Source: G963664835 sp965220775
Lineage (GTDB): Bacteria > Chloroflexota > UBA6077 > FW602-bin22 > JBCLEL01
Direction of reading: 5' to 3'
Length of the DNA: 64,000 bases
Assembly (NCBI GenBank): GCA_965220775.1
Contig: OZ244845.1
Coordinates: 3,596,001-3,660,000 of the forward strand
A program made the position numbers and the translations under genes. Below are positions 17,699 to 27,023 of this stretch, piece by piece. Under the pieces are notes generated by a model that was not told where the DNA came from, did not search any database, and saw only the letters and a list, made by a program, of their open reading frames with translations. How positions within the stretch are numbered: position 1 is the first letter of the stretch; the number at the start of each line of letters is the position of its first letter.

Positions 17699-17998
17699 CC
17701 GGCATATTTGGACGCGTACACAATAGAGTGCGGACCGACTTCGACGAGCAAGGTGCGATTTGATACCCCAGTCCGTCGTAACGAATGGTCGGGCACCTAC
17801 CGGCAGTGGAAACGGGCGTTGCTTCTGGCCCTCTTTATTGGGAGCGGCCCGTGCTAAAATACCGGTTGGTTTGGGCTAGGAAGCTTTATCCCAATTAGAA
17901 AGAAGCCGCCGTTTCGATCTGATTCTTACTGACCGGACTCGTCCGGTCCGGTTAGCTCTTCCTATCCCGATCGGTTAATTGACCTTGGAGGTTGTAAC
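17699..17998 (+). other. 300-bp leader region before the aminotransferase
   Basis: No gene is seen. A TAAAAT-type -10 near 17852 and an inverted repeat ACCGGACTCGTCCGGT around 17932-17947 are present, and the region ends in GGAGG before the TTG start. It could hold a promoter and a small hairpin in the transcript leader. I do not recognise any riboswitch class. Confidence 0.35.
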
Positions 17999-19099
17999 TT
18001 GCAGCTGCGCATCCCAGGCCCTACGCCTATCCCACAGGAAGTTGTAGAGGCGAGTACGCGCGACATGATCAATCACCGCGGCCCGGAATTTGCCGAGATT
18101 CTCCACGACGTCACGGCGCGGCTGAAGCGAGTCTTTCAGACCACAAATGACCTGTTCATATTGACATCAAGCGGTACCGGTGGGCTGGAAGCAGCGGTCG
18201 TGAATACACTGTCTCCGGGTGACAAAGTGCTCGGAATCTCGATTGGTGCATTTGGGGACCGGTTTCTTCAGATCGCTAGTGCTTACGGCGCGGACATGGT
18301 TCCGCTGAAGCTTGAATTGGGCACCGCAGTCGACCCGGATGCCGTCGATGCAGCGATCGAAGAATCTGGTCCATTCAAGGCGGTGCTGGTGACTCATAAC
18401 GAAACCTCGACTGGAGTGACAAACGACTTGGAGGCGATCAGCCGGGTGGTTCGGTCCCACGGCCCGTTGCTTTTGGTGGATGCAGTCAGCTCGATTGGTT
18501 CCATTGATTTGCCTGTCGACCAGTGGGGTTGTGACGTCGTGGTGACTGCGTCGCAAAAGGGATGGATGTCCCCTCCGGGCCTATCCATGATCAGCTTCAA
18601 TGAACATGCCTGGCAGGCGAACGCCGAGGCCAAGATGCCCCGCTTCTACTTTGATCTTGCGCTGGCCAAGAGCTATTTTATTCAGGGACAGACCTTGGCC
18701 ACGCCAGCGGTCTCCATATTCTATGCGCTGCACAAAGCCCTGGACCTGATCGAACAAGAAGGATTGGCAAATGTCCACGCCCGTCACAAGAGGGTCGCGG
18801 CCTACGCACGTCAACAGGCAAAAGGCCTCGGCCTGGAACTCTTGGCGAGGGACGAACGATACGCATCTGATACGGTGACCGCGATAAAGCTACCGGCGGG
18901 AGTCGAGTGGAGCCCACTTAATAAAACGCTGAGCCAGGAGTTCGGCGTGGTGCTCGGCGGCGGGCAGCAGCAACTGAAGGGTAAGATCTGCCGCGTAGGG
19001 CATATGGGAATGGTGGAAACGAGTGACATGGCGGAAGTTTTTGCCGCTCTGCGAGCCTCCTTGGAGCGTGTTGGACATCGTGCGCCTGCCCACATTTGA
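17999..19099 (+). CDS. class V aminotransferase (serine/alanine-glyoxylate type)
   Basis: A 366-residue PLP enzyme. IPGPTPIPQEV opens the protein as in alanine-glyoxylate and serine-glyoxylate aminotransferases; LTSSGTGGLEAAV binds the PLP phosphate, LVDAVSSIGSIDLPVD carries the Asp that holds the pyridine N, and TASQKGWMSPPG has the Schiff-base Lys at about residue 186. It transfers amino groups between serine, alanine or phosphoserine-like donors and glyoxylate or pyruvate. The TTG start has GGAGG seven bases before it. In some relatives the gene neighbours serA; here homoserine genes follow, so a link to amino-acid supply is likely. Confidence 0.85.
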   Translation: MQLRIPGPTPIPQEVVEASTRDMINHRGPEFAEILHDVTARLKRVFQTTNDLFILTSSGTGGLEAAVVNTLSPGDKVLGISIGAFGDRFLQIASAYGADMVPLKLELGTAVDPDAVDAAIEESGPFKAVLVTHNETSTGVTNDLEAISRVVRSHGPLLLVDAVSSIGSIDLPVDQWGCDVVVTASQKGWMSPPGLSMISFNEHAWQANAEAKMPRFYFDLALAKSYFIQGQTLATPAVSIFYALHKALDLIEQEGLANVHARHKRVAAYARQQAKGLGLELLARDERYASDTVTAIKLPAGVEWSPLNKTLSQEFGVVLGGGQQQLKGKICRVGHMGMVETSDMAEVFAALRASLERVGHRAPAHI

Positions 19100-19151
19100 C
19101 CGGTTGCACCGCCAATTCTGAGTCGATGGCCTGATCGCATCGAAAGAAGCC

Positions 19152-20459
19152 TTGGAGAAAATTCGCACCAAAATGACGCCAAAGGTCAACATTGGAATCA
19201 TGGGCGCCGGTGTAGTTGGCGGGGGCACGTTCGAGGTCCTGAGCGAGAAATGTGACTTCTTCAAGAGAACCCTCGCCTGCGAGCTGAACGTCAAGAAGAT
19301 TCTGGTACGCTCGCTAGACAAGCAACGATCTGTAATGATTCCCAATGAACTTCTGACTACAGATCCCGCAATGATCTTGGAGGATCCGGACATCCAGATC
19401 GTTGTCGAGGTAATGGGTGGCGAAGAGCCCGCTCATCGATACATTCGCCAAGCGCTGAAGATGGGCAAACACGTAGTCACCGCAAACAAAGAAGTAATTG
19501 CCAAGCATGGTTCTGGACTCTTGCAACTCGCCAATGAGCGCAAAGTGGACCTACTATTCGAAGCGAGCGTGGGTGGTGGAATCCCAGTGATCGTAACGTT
19601 GCGCAATGACCTCGTCGCGAACGAGATCAGGAGCATCCAGGCGATCATCAACGGCACGACGAACTTCATCCTGACCGCGATGAGTCAGGGACGCGATTAT
19701 GGTGAGGCGTTGCGCGAGGCACAAGAGCTGGGCTACGCCGAGGCTGACCCAACAGACGACGTTGAGGGCATCGATGCCGCTTACAAGCTCGCCATTTTGA
19801 GCTCGTTGGCTTTCAAGACCGAGGTTACGCCGGCAGACATCCGGCGCATCGGCATCACCGACCTACATCCGAAAGACTTCAAATACGCCGAGGAAATGGG
19901 ATACTCCATCAAGCTACTGGCAACTGCCCATCGCAAGGACCACAAGCTGGAGCTCGCGGTGAGGCCGGCTTTCCTTCTAGAGGATCATCACTTGGCCGGC
20001 GTCAAGGGGGCCTTCAACGCCATACTCATCGATGGCGATCAACTCGACAATCTAATGCTCTACGGACAGGGTGCCGGCGCCAAGCCGACCGCCTCCGCTG
20101 TGGTAGCGGATATTTGTGCATCTGCTAACAACATAACGCGGGGAGTGACCGAGAAGCTAGCCTTGGACGACGGACAACTCGAAAAGGTCGACTTTGGCGA
20201 CACAGAGTCACGATTCTACCTCCGACTACAAGTCGCCGATCAGGCAGGGGTGCTCGCTAAGATCGGCGAGATTCTGGGCAGGAACGAGATCAGCATTGCG
20301 TCAGTCATTCAGAAAGAGACTGACGAAGCCGCCGGGATCGCGGAGATAGTAGTGATGTCGCATCCGGCCAACGAGAGACAGATGGAGAAGGCGATAGATC
20401 AAGTTGGCGGACTCCAAGTCGTCCGAGAGATAAGCGCATTTATTCGAGTAGCTCGTTGA
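19152..20459 (+). CDS. hom: homoserine dehydrogenase
   Basis: A 435-residue enzyme. The NAD(P) motif GIMGAGVVGGGTFEVL lies near residues 13-28, VEVMGGEEPAHRYI and HVVTANKEVIAKHG are conserved cofactor-side blocks, and YAEADPTDDVEGIDAAYK holds catalytic acidic residues and the Lys. The C-terminal ACT domain (LRLQVADQAGVLAKIGEIL) binds an amino-acid effector, usually threonine. It reduces aspartate semialdehyde to homoserine, the branch point to threonine and methionine. The TTG start (19152) is chosen; ATG 19173 is a seven-codon-shorter alternative. The stop overlaps thrC. Confidence 0.93.
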   Translation: MEKIRTKMTPKVNIGIMGAGVVGGGTFEVLSEKCDFFKRTLACELNVKKILVRSLDKQRSVMIPNELLTTDPAMILEDPDIQIVVEVMGGEEPAHRYIRQALKMGKHVVTANKEVIAKHGSGLLQLANERKVDLLFEASVGGGIPVIVTLRNDLVANEIRSIQAIINGTTNFILTAMSQGRDYGEALREAQELGYAEADPTDDVEGIDAAYKLAILSSLAFKTEVTPADIRRIGITDLHPKDFKYAEEMGYSIKLLATAHRKDHKLELAVRPAFLLEDHHLAGVKGAFNAILIDGDQLDNLMLYGQGAGAKPTASAVVADICASANNITRGVTEKLALDDGQLEKVDFGDTESRFYLRLQVADQAGVLAKIGEILGRNEISIASVIQKETDEAAGIAEIVVMSHPANERQMEKAIDQVGGLQVVREISAFIRVAR

Positions 20460-21739
20460 TTCTAGGCTGCATAGAATGCGCCACCGAATACAGACTTAAT
20501 ACGCCTGTTTACCGCTGCCGCTGCGGCGGGTTACTAGAAATTATCCGCGACCTTTCTTCGTTAAGAGAAGCCCTGACCCGCGAAGAACTTGATCGAAGAC
20601 AGGCGGTTCGCCAGGGTCCATTGGCGAGTGGAGTCTGGCGCTACCGAGAGCTCGTCCTTGACGTGCCGCAAGACCAGATCATCTCTCATCCCGAAGGCAA
20701 TACAAACCTTTACAACAACCAGCAAATATCGCGCTGGACGGACCTTGACAACCTGCTCCTCAAACACGAGGGTGAAAACCCGACAGGATCGTTCAAGGAT
20801 CGAGGAATGACAGCCGGCATCACTCATGCCGTAAAGAATGGCGCTTCAGTGGTTGCATGCGCATCGACCGGGAACACTTCCTCGTCCCTGGCTTCGTACG
20901 CCGCGCTCGCAGGTATCAGAGCACTCGTGCTCATGCCGGAGGGGATGGTTTCGGTCGGAAAGCTGAGCCAGACGATAGCCTACGGCGCGACGACGCTAGA
21001 GGTTCGAGGAGACTTTGACCAAGCGATGGCAATAATAGAAGAGCTTTCCCAAGAAGGTCAGGTTTACATCCTGAATTCGATCAATCCCTATCGCCTCGAA
21101 GGACAGAAGACAATCGTCTTTGAGATGATTCAACAGATGGGTTGGGCCGCTCCGGATTGGATAGCCTTGCCAGGCGGAAATCTTGGCAATGCCAGCGGAT
21201 TTGGCAAGGCGATAGAAGAGCTCAAGGATCTGGGCCTAATCAATCGGCGTCCCAGGCTGGCTGTTATCCAGTCCGAAGGTGCCAATCCGTTTTACAACGC
21301 GTTCAAGAACCAGTTCAGTGAGTTTAAACCGGTCGTGGCCGAGACCCTTGCCACGGCGATCAGGATCGGCAATCCAGTTAGCTACCGCAGAGCTATGCGA
21401 GCAATCCTGAAGACTGATGGAGTTGTGGAACAAGTGTCGGATTCTGAGATCCTGGACGCGAAAGCGGTAGTCGACCGTGCCGGTATCGGTTGCGAGCCAG
21501 CTTCAGCGGCAGCGGTGGCCGGCGTTCGAAAGCTTGTTCGCGCTGGTGTAATAAAGCGAGGCGAAACTGTGGTCGCGTTGCTCACCGGCCACGTGCTCAA
21601 GGATCCGTCTTCAATAATTCGCTACCATTTGGGCGGTGACGGGTTCGCAGCGGGCGAGCTTGCGAACCGGCCGATTGTTATCGAGCCACGCCTCGATGAG
21701 GTGGCGAGGGTCTTGGATGCAGCAGGCTCAACCAGGTAG
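20456..21739 (+). CDS. thrC: threonine synthase
   Basis: A 427-residue PLP enzyme. An N-terminal Cys set CIECATEYR and YRCRCGG forms a small zinc-ribbon-like lobe; LLKHEGENPTGSFKDRGM contains the PLP Lys at about residue 108; ACASTGNTSSSLASYAALAG is the phosphate loop. It converts O-phosphohomoserine to threonine. The TTG start overlaps the hom stop (TTGA), so hom and thrC are coupled. thrB follows after a 513-bp gap that contains a transposase remnant. Confidence 0.93.
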   Translation: MILGCIECATEYRLNTPVYRCRCGGLLEIIRDLSSLREALTREELDRRQAVRQGPLASGVWRYRELVLDVPQDQIISHPEGNTNLYNNQQISRWTDLDNLLLKHEGENPTGSFKDRGMTAGITHAVKNGASVVACASTGNTSSSLASYAALAGIRALVLMPEGMVSVGKLSQTIAYGATTLEVRGDFDQAMAIIEELSQEGQVYILNSINPYRLEGQKTIVFEMIQQMGWAAPDWIALPGGNLGNASGFGKAIEELKDLGLINRRPRLAVIQSEGANPFYNAFKNQFSEFKPVVAETLATAIRIGNPVSYRRAMRAILKTDGVVEQVSDSEILDAKAVVDRAGIGCEPASAAAVAGVRKLVRAGVIKRGETVVALLTGHVLKDPSSIIRYHLGGDGFAAGELANRPIVIEPRLDEVARVLDAAGSTR

Positions 21740-21750
21740 TGTTGACATCT

Positions 21751-22098
21751 TCAACGGAGCCGGATGAGAGCGCCGACAAAGCTGAAGCGCCCGGTATAGC
21801 GACGGGTCAATTTATCGAATCCTCTCCAGATTCTACGATACCGATCGATCTTGCTGGTGAAACACTCCATGATTCGACGCTCAACAGCGCCGCGCCGCGT
21901 CAATCCTATCGAGCATTGCAGCCGGGAGCTTGGGAACTCTGTTGCGTGATAGGATTGTGGTAATAGCTGGCGACAGACCGAGTGCTTCACGATAAGTACA
22001 GGTGTTTTCCAATGGAAACCATCGAAATTAGAGCGCGTTACGTCCAGAGAAATCTCGCTGAGTAACATGGTCGACCGTCGGAACTTCGATTCCATCAC
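21751..22098 (-). pseudogene. remnant of an IS5-like transposase
   Basis: The minus-strand frame ends with RRIMECFTSKIDRYRRIWRG followed by FDKLTRRYTGRFSFVGALIRLR. The spacing of Glu-Arg, RYRR-x5-FDKL and the Tyr-x3-Phe tail matches the C-terminal region of IS4/IS5-type DDE transposases. The upstream part is not recognisable in any frame, so the gene is degenerate. It lies between thrC and thrB and probably marks an old insertion into a once continuous operon. The rest of the 22099-22252 gap holds no gene. Confidence 0.4.
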
Positions 22099-22252
22099 TA
22101 GCTAAGCAAACTTGGAACAAACACTTGAGGTTTGCTATCGCCCTTACTCCCGACAAATGCCATTTCGCTGTCGACCAAGGAGGAGGCCATTGGAGGAACT
22201 TGGCGAGTTTGTGCAATTGCTAGGATCAATATGAAGAGAAGGGTGTGACGTA

Positions 22253-23164
22253 ATGAACAAGATCGTAGTCAAAGTGCCGGCAACCTCGGCAAACCTCGGT
22301 CCAGGGTTCGACTGCTTGGCGATAGCACTCACACTCTACAACACGGTCACGCTCATTCCGGATACATACTTTCGGCTCGACATCAGTGGTGAAGGTGAGC
22401 AGTGGTTGCCTCGGGACCGCAATAATCTAGTAGCTCGCACCGTAGACAAATTCTTCGCCAGAATCGGGCGCGGGACGCCCGAGTTCGCCCTGCAATTGAA
22501 CAATCGCATACCCATGACCGGCGGGATAGGTTCTTCCTCGGCCGCACTAGTCGGTGCGCTATTGGCCGCCAATGCAATGGCCGGGTCCCCGCTCGATCAG
22601 TCCGAGCTTTTGGAGATAGCCTGCGAGGAAGAAGGCCATCCCGATAACGTAAGTGCGGCGTTAGTAGGAGGGTTCATAGTTGCGGTTATGGACCAGGATA
22701 GACCGGTGGTTGTTTCGGTACCGGTGCCCGAACATCTGCGCATTGTGACGCTTATACCTGGATTCTCGATATCGACAAGCAAAGCGCGAGATATTCTGAG
22801 ACCGCGAGTATCAAGGCGGGATGCGGTTTTCAATCTAAGTCGCAGCGCGCTGTTCGTAACTGCGATGCAACAAGGAAGGCTCGAATTCCTTCGTGTAGCC
22901 ACACAGGATCGACTCCATCAGCCGCAAAGACAGCAACTCTTTCCCGCAATGCCAGACATCTTACAGGCCGCGTTGGATGCCGGCGCAGTAGGATCGTTCC
23001 TCTCTGGCGCAGGCTCGGCTCTGGTGGCATTGACAATCGCCGACGATCAGGACCAAGTATCAGTTGCGATGTCGCGGGCGGCCAACGAACTGGGCGTCGG
23101 TCACCGAATAATGACTCTCGACGTGGCCCACGAGGGAGCTTCGGTGAGGTTGGTAGAGGGATAA
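22253..23164 (+). CDS. thrB: homoserine kinase
   Basis: A 303-residue GHMP kinase. KVPATSANLGPGFDCLAIAL at residues 5-24 is the N-terminal homoserine kinase block, PMTGGIGSSSAALVGALLA near residues 85-103 is the ATP-binding GHMP loop, and GSFLSGAGSALVAL is motif 3. It phosphorylates homoserine to O-phosphohomoserine, the substrate of ThrC. The ATG start follows GAAGGGTGTGACG. Together with hom and thrC it completes aspartate semialdehyde to threonine in this locus. Confidence 0.93.
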   Translation: MNKIVVKVPATSANLGPGFDCLAIALTLYNTVTLIPDTYFRLDISGEGEQWLPRDRNNLVARTVDKFFARIGRGTPEFALQLNNRIPMTGGIGSSSAALVGALLAANAMAGSPLDQSELLEIACEEEGHPDNVSAALVGGFIVAVMDQDRPVVVSVPVPEHLRIVTLIPGFSISTSKARDILRPRVSRRDAVFNLSRSALFVTAMQQGRLEFLRVATQDRLHQPQRQQLFPAMPDILQAALDAGAVGSFLSGAGSALVALTIADDQDQVSVAMSRAANELGVGHRIMTLDVAHEGASVRLVEG

Positions 23165-23361
23165 CCCGAGCCGGCTCTGAGTGCTAGGTCAGCAACGAGC
23201 ACCCAGAAGTGCGGCGACGATTCAACGGGTACTGGTAGTGTTGCAGTCGAGGATTGCTCATAGTCACCCGCTAAGATTGATTGAAGCCACCAGCCGGAGT
23301 AGCAAGCAACGATTAATCTCTATCGCTAGATGTTCTCCTACGGTCGCGACAGTCCGCATTT

Positions 23362-24607
23362 GTGAGACAATTCGGGTTATCTGAGATTCCACTTGGAGAT
23401 CGCTTGGTCCCGACAACTTGGCTGCGCGTACCAGGCGTCCTAGTGGCCCAAAGAAGCATTCCGGGATTCGTTGGCGTACTCATTCCACTCATCGTTGCAG
23501 CTTGCCAACCGCAGATAGTTGAGGTTGAGAAGCCGGTTGAGATTGTAGTGACCCGCGTGGTCGAGAGGCCGGTCGAAACAGTCGTGACCTGAGTGGTCGA
23601 GAGACCGGCTGAAAAATTACTGCCAAGTTGGTGATGACCGGCTGCCAACGTCAACTCGGTCGCCCGAGAGTGTCTCCGCATCTCGAGCCAATGTTGCTTT
23701 GCTCGCATCTGCCTCCGCCAGCAATCCATTTCCTCAGACCGCCGGCTACCGCGGTGAGATTTGGGCTCTGGGGCTGCGCAACCCTTGGGGCTTCGCCTTT
23801 GAGAAGCAGACCGGCGACCTGTATATCGACAACGTGGGGGAAGTTGAATTCGAAGAGATCAATTACCAGCTCCTCTCCAGCAAAGGCGGCGAGAACTACG
23901 GACGACATATCATGGAAGGCATCCGCTGCTACAGGCCAGGACCCTGCAGATCAACGGGCCTCACCCGACCCGTAGCTGAGTACCCGCATTCACGAGGATG
24001 CGCTGTCATCGGCGGCCCTGTCTACCTCGGCATCAAGTATCCGCAAATGCAGGGCATCTAATTCTACGCTGACATCGGTAACGGGACCATCTGGGGTTTA
24101 AGGAGGATTGGCGATATCTGGCAAAGCGCACTCCTCTACGATGCTCCCTTCCAAATCACAGGCATCGGCGAAGACGAGGATGGCAACCTCTACGTCGCCA
24201 ACTACACTGAGGGCATTATCCTCGTCCTAGAGGAACAGATCCAATTCGCTGCCGCAACCCCGACCAGCACTGCCGTCGCGACAGTTCCACCACGCGAACA
24301 ACCATCCAAGCCGTCTGTTTCCCTTGCTGAACAGGGTAGGATATCGTTCGTCGAGCGTGGATGTGTCGCCTGTCACCTGGTCTCGTCCATCCCAGAGGCC
24401 GTCGGGTCTTCGGGGCCGGCCCTTGATGGCTTTGGCAATCCGTCGAGGTGGCCGCTGACCGACGGCGTTATGGCCAACGCTCCAGACAACACTAAGCGCT
24501 GGATTCTCAATCCGGCATCCTTCAAGACCGACACTGCTATGCTAAACCTCGGTCTTTCCGAGTCCGACGCGCACGCAATCGTAGCTTTTATGGGGACGCT
24601 CAGATAA
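23362..24607 (+). pseudogene. decayed copy of the glucose/sorbosone-dehydrogenase-cytochrome lipoprotein
   Basis: The frame starts with a lipoprotein signal (VGVLIPLIVAACQPQIVEVE) and one VVERPVETVVT repeat, then meets TGA where the intact genes have an Arg codon. Downstream, from about 23700, DNA closely related to 28330-29190 codes for GEIWALGLRNPWGFAFEKQT, then a TAA after PQMQGI, then the rest of the propeller and the C-type haem motif ERGCVACH, ending TAA at 24605. The discoidin-like domain and half of the propeller are missing. It is an internally deleted, multiply interrupted relative of the gene at 27020-29194. Confidence 0.85.
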
Positions 24608-24689
24608 ATTGCATGGCGAGACGAATCTACCATCGAACCGCCGGCACAATAGTTACGTGTAGAATGCCACCGAATTGCTCTATTTTCTT

Positions 24690-24790
24690 GACGTTCAAGC
24701 GTGTGATCCGACCGACCTGACCACGTCCGCGGGCGAATATCATCATTGTCCTGGACGGCTTCGACTTCTTCGAAGTACAGATTTGAAGAT
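24690..24790 (+). pseudogene. second, very short remnant of the same dehydrogenase family
   Basis: Bases 24700-24750 code for QACDPTDLTTSAGEYHHC, which aligns with QSCDPTGLTSPVAEYHHS of the gene at 24867-27023. Shortly after, GACTTCTTCGAAGT resembles the downstream YFYADF coding region with about 100 bases missing. No start or open frame joins these pieces. The fragment therefore looks like another lost paralogue lying between the longer pseudogene and the first intact gene. Confidence 0.45.
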
Positions 24791-24866
24791 CGAATTGTTC
24801 TTGGTTGGTTCGCCTACTAATCGATCGAATTGCTCGCCGATCGATCAACCGAGTAACCAAGGCTGA

Positions 24867-27023
24867 ATGAATAGAATGGCAAGATATCCTATCCAACGGG
24901 TGCGACCCCAGACGCATCGGTATCCACCGGCAAGTAACCGGTTGCTCCAAATCATTGCCGCGCTGCTAGGCGCAGCTATGCTCGCGATCTTACCAGCCTG
25001 TCAGCCGGAGGCGATCGACGTGGAAACCCCGGTGAGTCGCGTGGTCGAGAAACCCGTCGAAGTGGTTGTTACCCGCGTGGTTGAGAAGCCCGTCGAAGTG
25101 GTTGTTACCCGCGTGGTTGAGAAGCCCGTTGAAGTGGTCGTTACCCGCGTGGTTGAGAAACCCGTTGAGGTGGTCGTTACCCGCGTGGTTAAGAAGCCCG
25201 TTGAAGTGGTCGTCACCCGCGTGGTTGAGAAGCCCGTTGAAGTGGTCGTTACCCGCGTGGTTGAGAAGCCCGTTGAAGTGGTCGTTACCCGCGTGGTTGA
25301 GAAGCCGACACCGACCGTAGTCGCTCGCACGATCGAGAAGCCCATCGAAGAAACTGCGACGCGGTTGACTACTGTGGACGACCTCCTTCCAACGGCAACT
25401 CGGTTGCCCGAAACGGTCTCCCTGTCTCGCACTAACGTTGCTGTGTTCGGATCAGCGCTCGCTTCCAATGGCCAGGACTCCGCGCGCATGGCCATTGATG
25501 GCGATGTCGAATCCGCGTGGAACTCCAACAATTATTCCGTCCAATGGCTCCTGATCGATTTGAATGCTTTCTACCAGGTAGATTCGTTGGAGTTGGTGGT
25601 CACGCAATATCCAGCAAGCGAAACGAGCCACGAAATCTGGTTGGGAGGTAAATCGGGCTCGCTCAGCAAGTACCACGAGTTCATAAACGTCCATACTGCT
25701 GAAGGGCATACCTTGGACTTGGTCATGGAGCCTGCCCAGATCATAGACAGGGTTCTTATCCGCACCGTTAGCAGCCCTAGCTGGGTTGCCTGGCGCGAAG
25801 TCAGAGTTTTTGGCCAGCCGCCGCCGCCGTCAGCTGCCGAAGGGGCACAAGGAAGATCGCCGAACCAGCAGTTCCTCGAGTGGCCAGAAATCAACCTGGC
25901 CGGCGGGTTTGAGTTTCCGGTCCATATAACCCACGCTGGGGACGGTACGGGACGTCTTTTTGTGATCGAACAGCGAGGTCGCATCCGTATCATCAAGGAC
26001 GGTCGACTTGAGACGACTCCTTTCCTGGACATCACCGACCGTGTCAGTTGCTGCGGCGAGTTGGGTCTTCTCAGCATAGTCTTTCCTTCCGGCTACGCCG
26101 ACAAGAATTACTTTTACGTGAACTACACGAGCAGCGACCAGAGGATCAACTATTCAAGATCGGGCGACACTATAGTCGCGCGATATCGAATCACGGCGGA
26201 CGCCAACATCGCTGACCCAGACAGCGAAGAAACTTTGCTGATAATCAAACAGCCGGCCGTTATCCATAATGGCGGCCGGATGGCGTTCGGCCCGGGCGAC
26301 GGCTACCTGTACATCGGGACCGGCGACGGAGGTCCAGCGAACGACCCGGACAACCGGGGACAAGATCCTACGACGCTACTCGGGAAGATTCTCCGGATCG
26401 ACGTCGAGTCTGGAGCATCACCCTACAGTATCCCGATCACGAACCCCTACAATCAGACGAACGGACATCGCGGCGAGATATGGGCTCTTGGCCTGCGCAA
26501 TCCATGGGGCCTTAGCTTCGACCGGCAGACTGGCGATCTTTACATTGCGGATGTTGGACAAGCCGAGTACGAAGAGATCAACTTCCAACCTGCCACGGCA
26601 ACCGGCGGCGAGAATTACGGATGGAAAATCATGGAAGGACTACATTGTTTCAGGACTCAATCCTGCGATCCGACCGGCCTGACGTCACCCGTGGCGGAAT
26701 ATCATCACTCTTTCGGATGCGCCGTCGTAGGGGGCCACGTCTATCGCGGATCGCGGTATCCCAGGATGCAAGGTGTCTACTTCTACGCCGACTTTTGCAC
26801 AGGGCAGATATGGGGATTGAGGTTAAAGGATGAGACATGGCAGAACACTCTGCTGTTCGATGCTCCTTTCCAGATATCCGCCATCGGCGAGGATGAGGAC
26901 GGTAATTTGTACATCGCTGATTACACCCACGGTTCAATCAAGATGCTCGCCGACCTGTCAGTTATCGCGACAGTTACGCCACGCAGCACACCTGACTCAA
27001 CCCAGCCTGGCGACCAAGGGTGA
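24867..27023 (+). CDS. secreted lipoprotein with repeat stalk, discoidin-like and PQQ glucose/sorbosone dehydrogenase domains
   Basis: A 718-residue exported protein. The signal peptide ends in a lipobox, AMLAILPAC, at about residue 45. Residues 59-155 are seven exact or near-exact VVEKPVEVVVTR units plus a degenerate eighth, a probable stalk. Residues about 190-320 resemble an F5/8 C (discoidin) carbohydrate-binding domain (ARMAIDGDVESAWNSNN). Residues about 340-705 are a six-bladed GSDH propeller: HITHAGDGTGRLFVIEQRG, AVIHNGGRMAFGPGDGYLYI, LGLRNPWGLSFDRQTGDLY. This domain usually oxidises sugars with PQQ; the cofactor is inferred. Unlike its neighbour, it has no cytochrome domain. Confidence 0.85.
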   Translation: MNRMARYPIQRVRPQTHRYPPASNRLLQIIAALLGAAMLAILPACQPEAIDVETPVSRVVEKPVEVVVTRVVEKPVEVVVTRVVEKPVEVVVTRVVEKPVEVVVTRVVKKPVEVVVTRVVEKPVEVVVTRVVEKPVEVVVTRVVEKPTPTVVARTIEKPIEETATRLTTVDDLLPTATRLPETVSLSRTNVAVFGSALASNGQDSARMAIDGDVESAWNSNNYSVQWLLIDLNAFYQVDSLELVVTQYPASETSHEIWLGGKSGSLSKYHEFINVHTAEGHTLDLVMEPAQIIDRVLIRTVSSPSWVAWREVRVFGQPPPPSAAEGAQGRSPNQQFLEWPEINLAGGFEFPVHITHAGDGTGRLFVIEQRGRIRIIKDGRLETTPFLDITDRVSCCGELGLLSIVFPSGYADKNYFYVNYTSSDQRINYSRSGDTIVARYRITADANIADPDSEETLLIIKQPAVIHNGGRMAFGPGDGYLYIGTGDGGPANDPDNRGQDPTTLLGKILRIDVESGASPYSIPITNPYNQTNGHRGEIWALGLRNPWGLSFDRQTGDLYIADVGQAEYEEINFQPATATGGENYGWKIMEGLHCFRTQSCDPTGLTSPVAEYHHSFGCAVVGGHVYRGSRYPRMQGVYFYADFCTGQIWGLRLKDETWQNTLLFDAPFQISAIGEDEDGNLYIADYTHGSIKMLADLSVIATVTPRSTPDSTQPGDQG
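25041..25328 (+). repeat. 36-bp coding tandem repeat (VVEKPVEVVVTR)n
   Basis: Seven consecutive 36-base units from 25041 to 25292 code for VVEKPVEVVVTR (unit 5 has KK for EK); an eighth unit to 25328 is degenerate. Units are nearly the same at DNA level, including synonymous positions, so copy number could change by slippage or recombination. The two paralogues nearby have only one to three rough units at the same place, which points to recent expansion in this gene. Confidence 0.9.

Noticed and set aside
21739..21963. A 74-residue plus-strand frame overlapping the thrC stop
   Set aside because: No family-like content, no own ribosome binding site, and it overlaps the transposase remnant on the other strand.
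25041..25328. Possible CRISPR array
   Set aside because: The 36-bp units are adjacent without spacers, in frame with the protein, and code for a stalk repeat.
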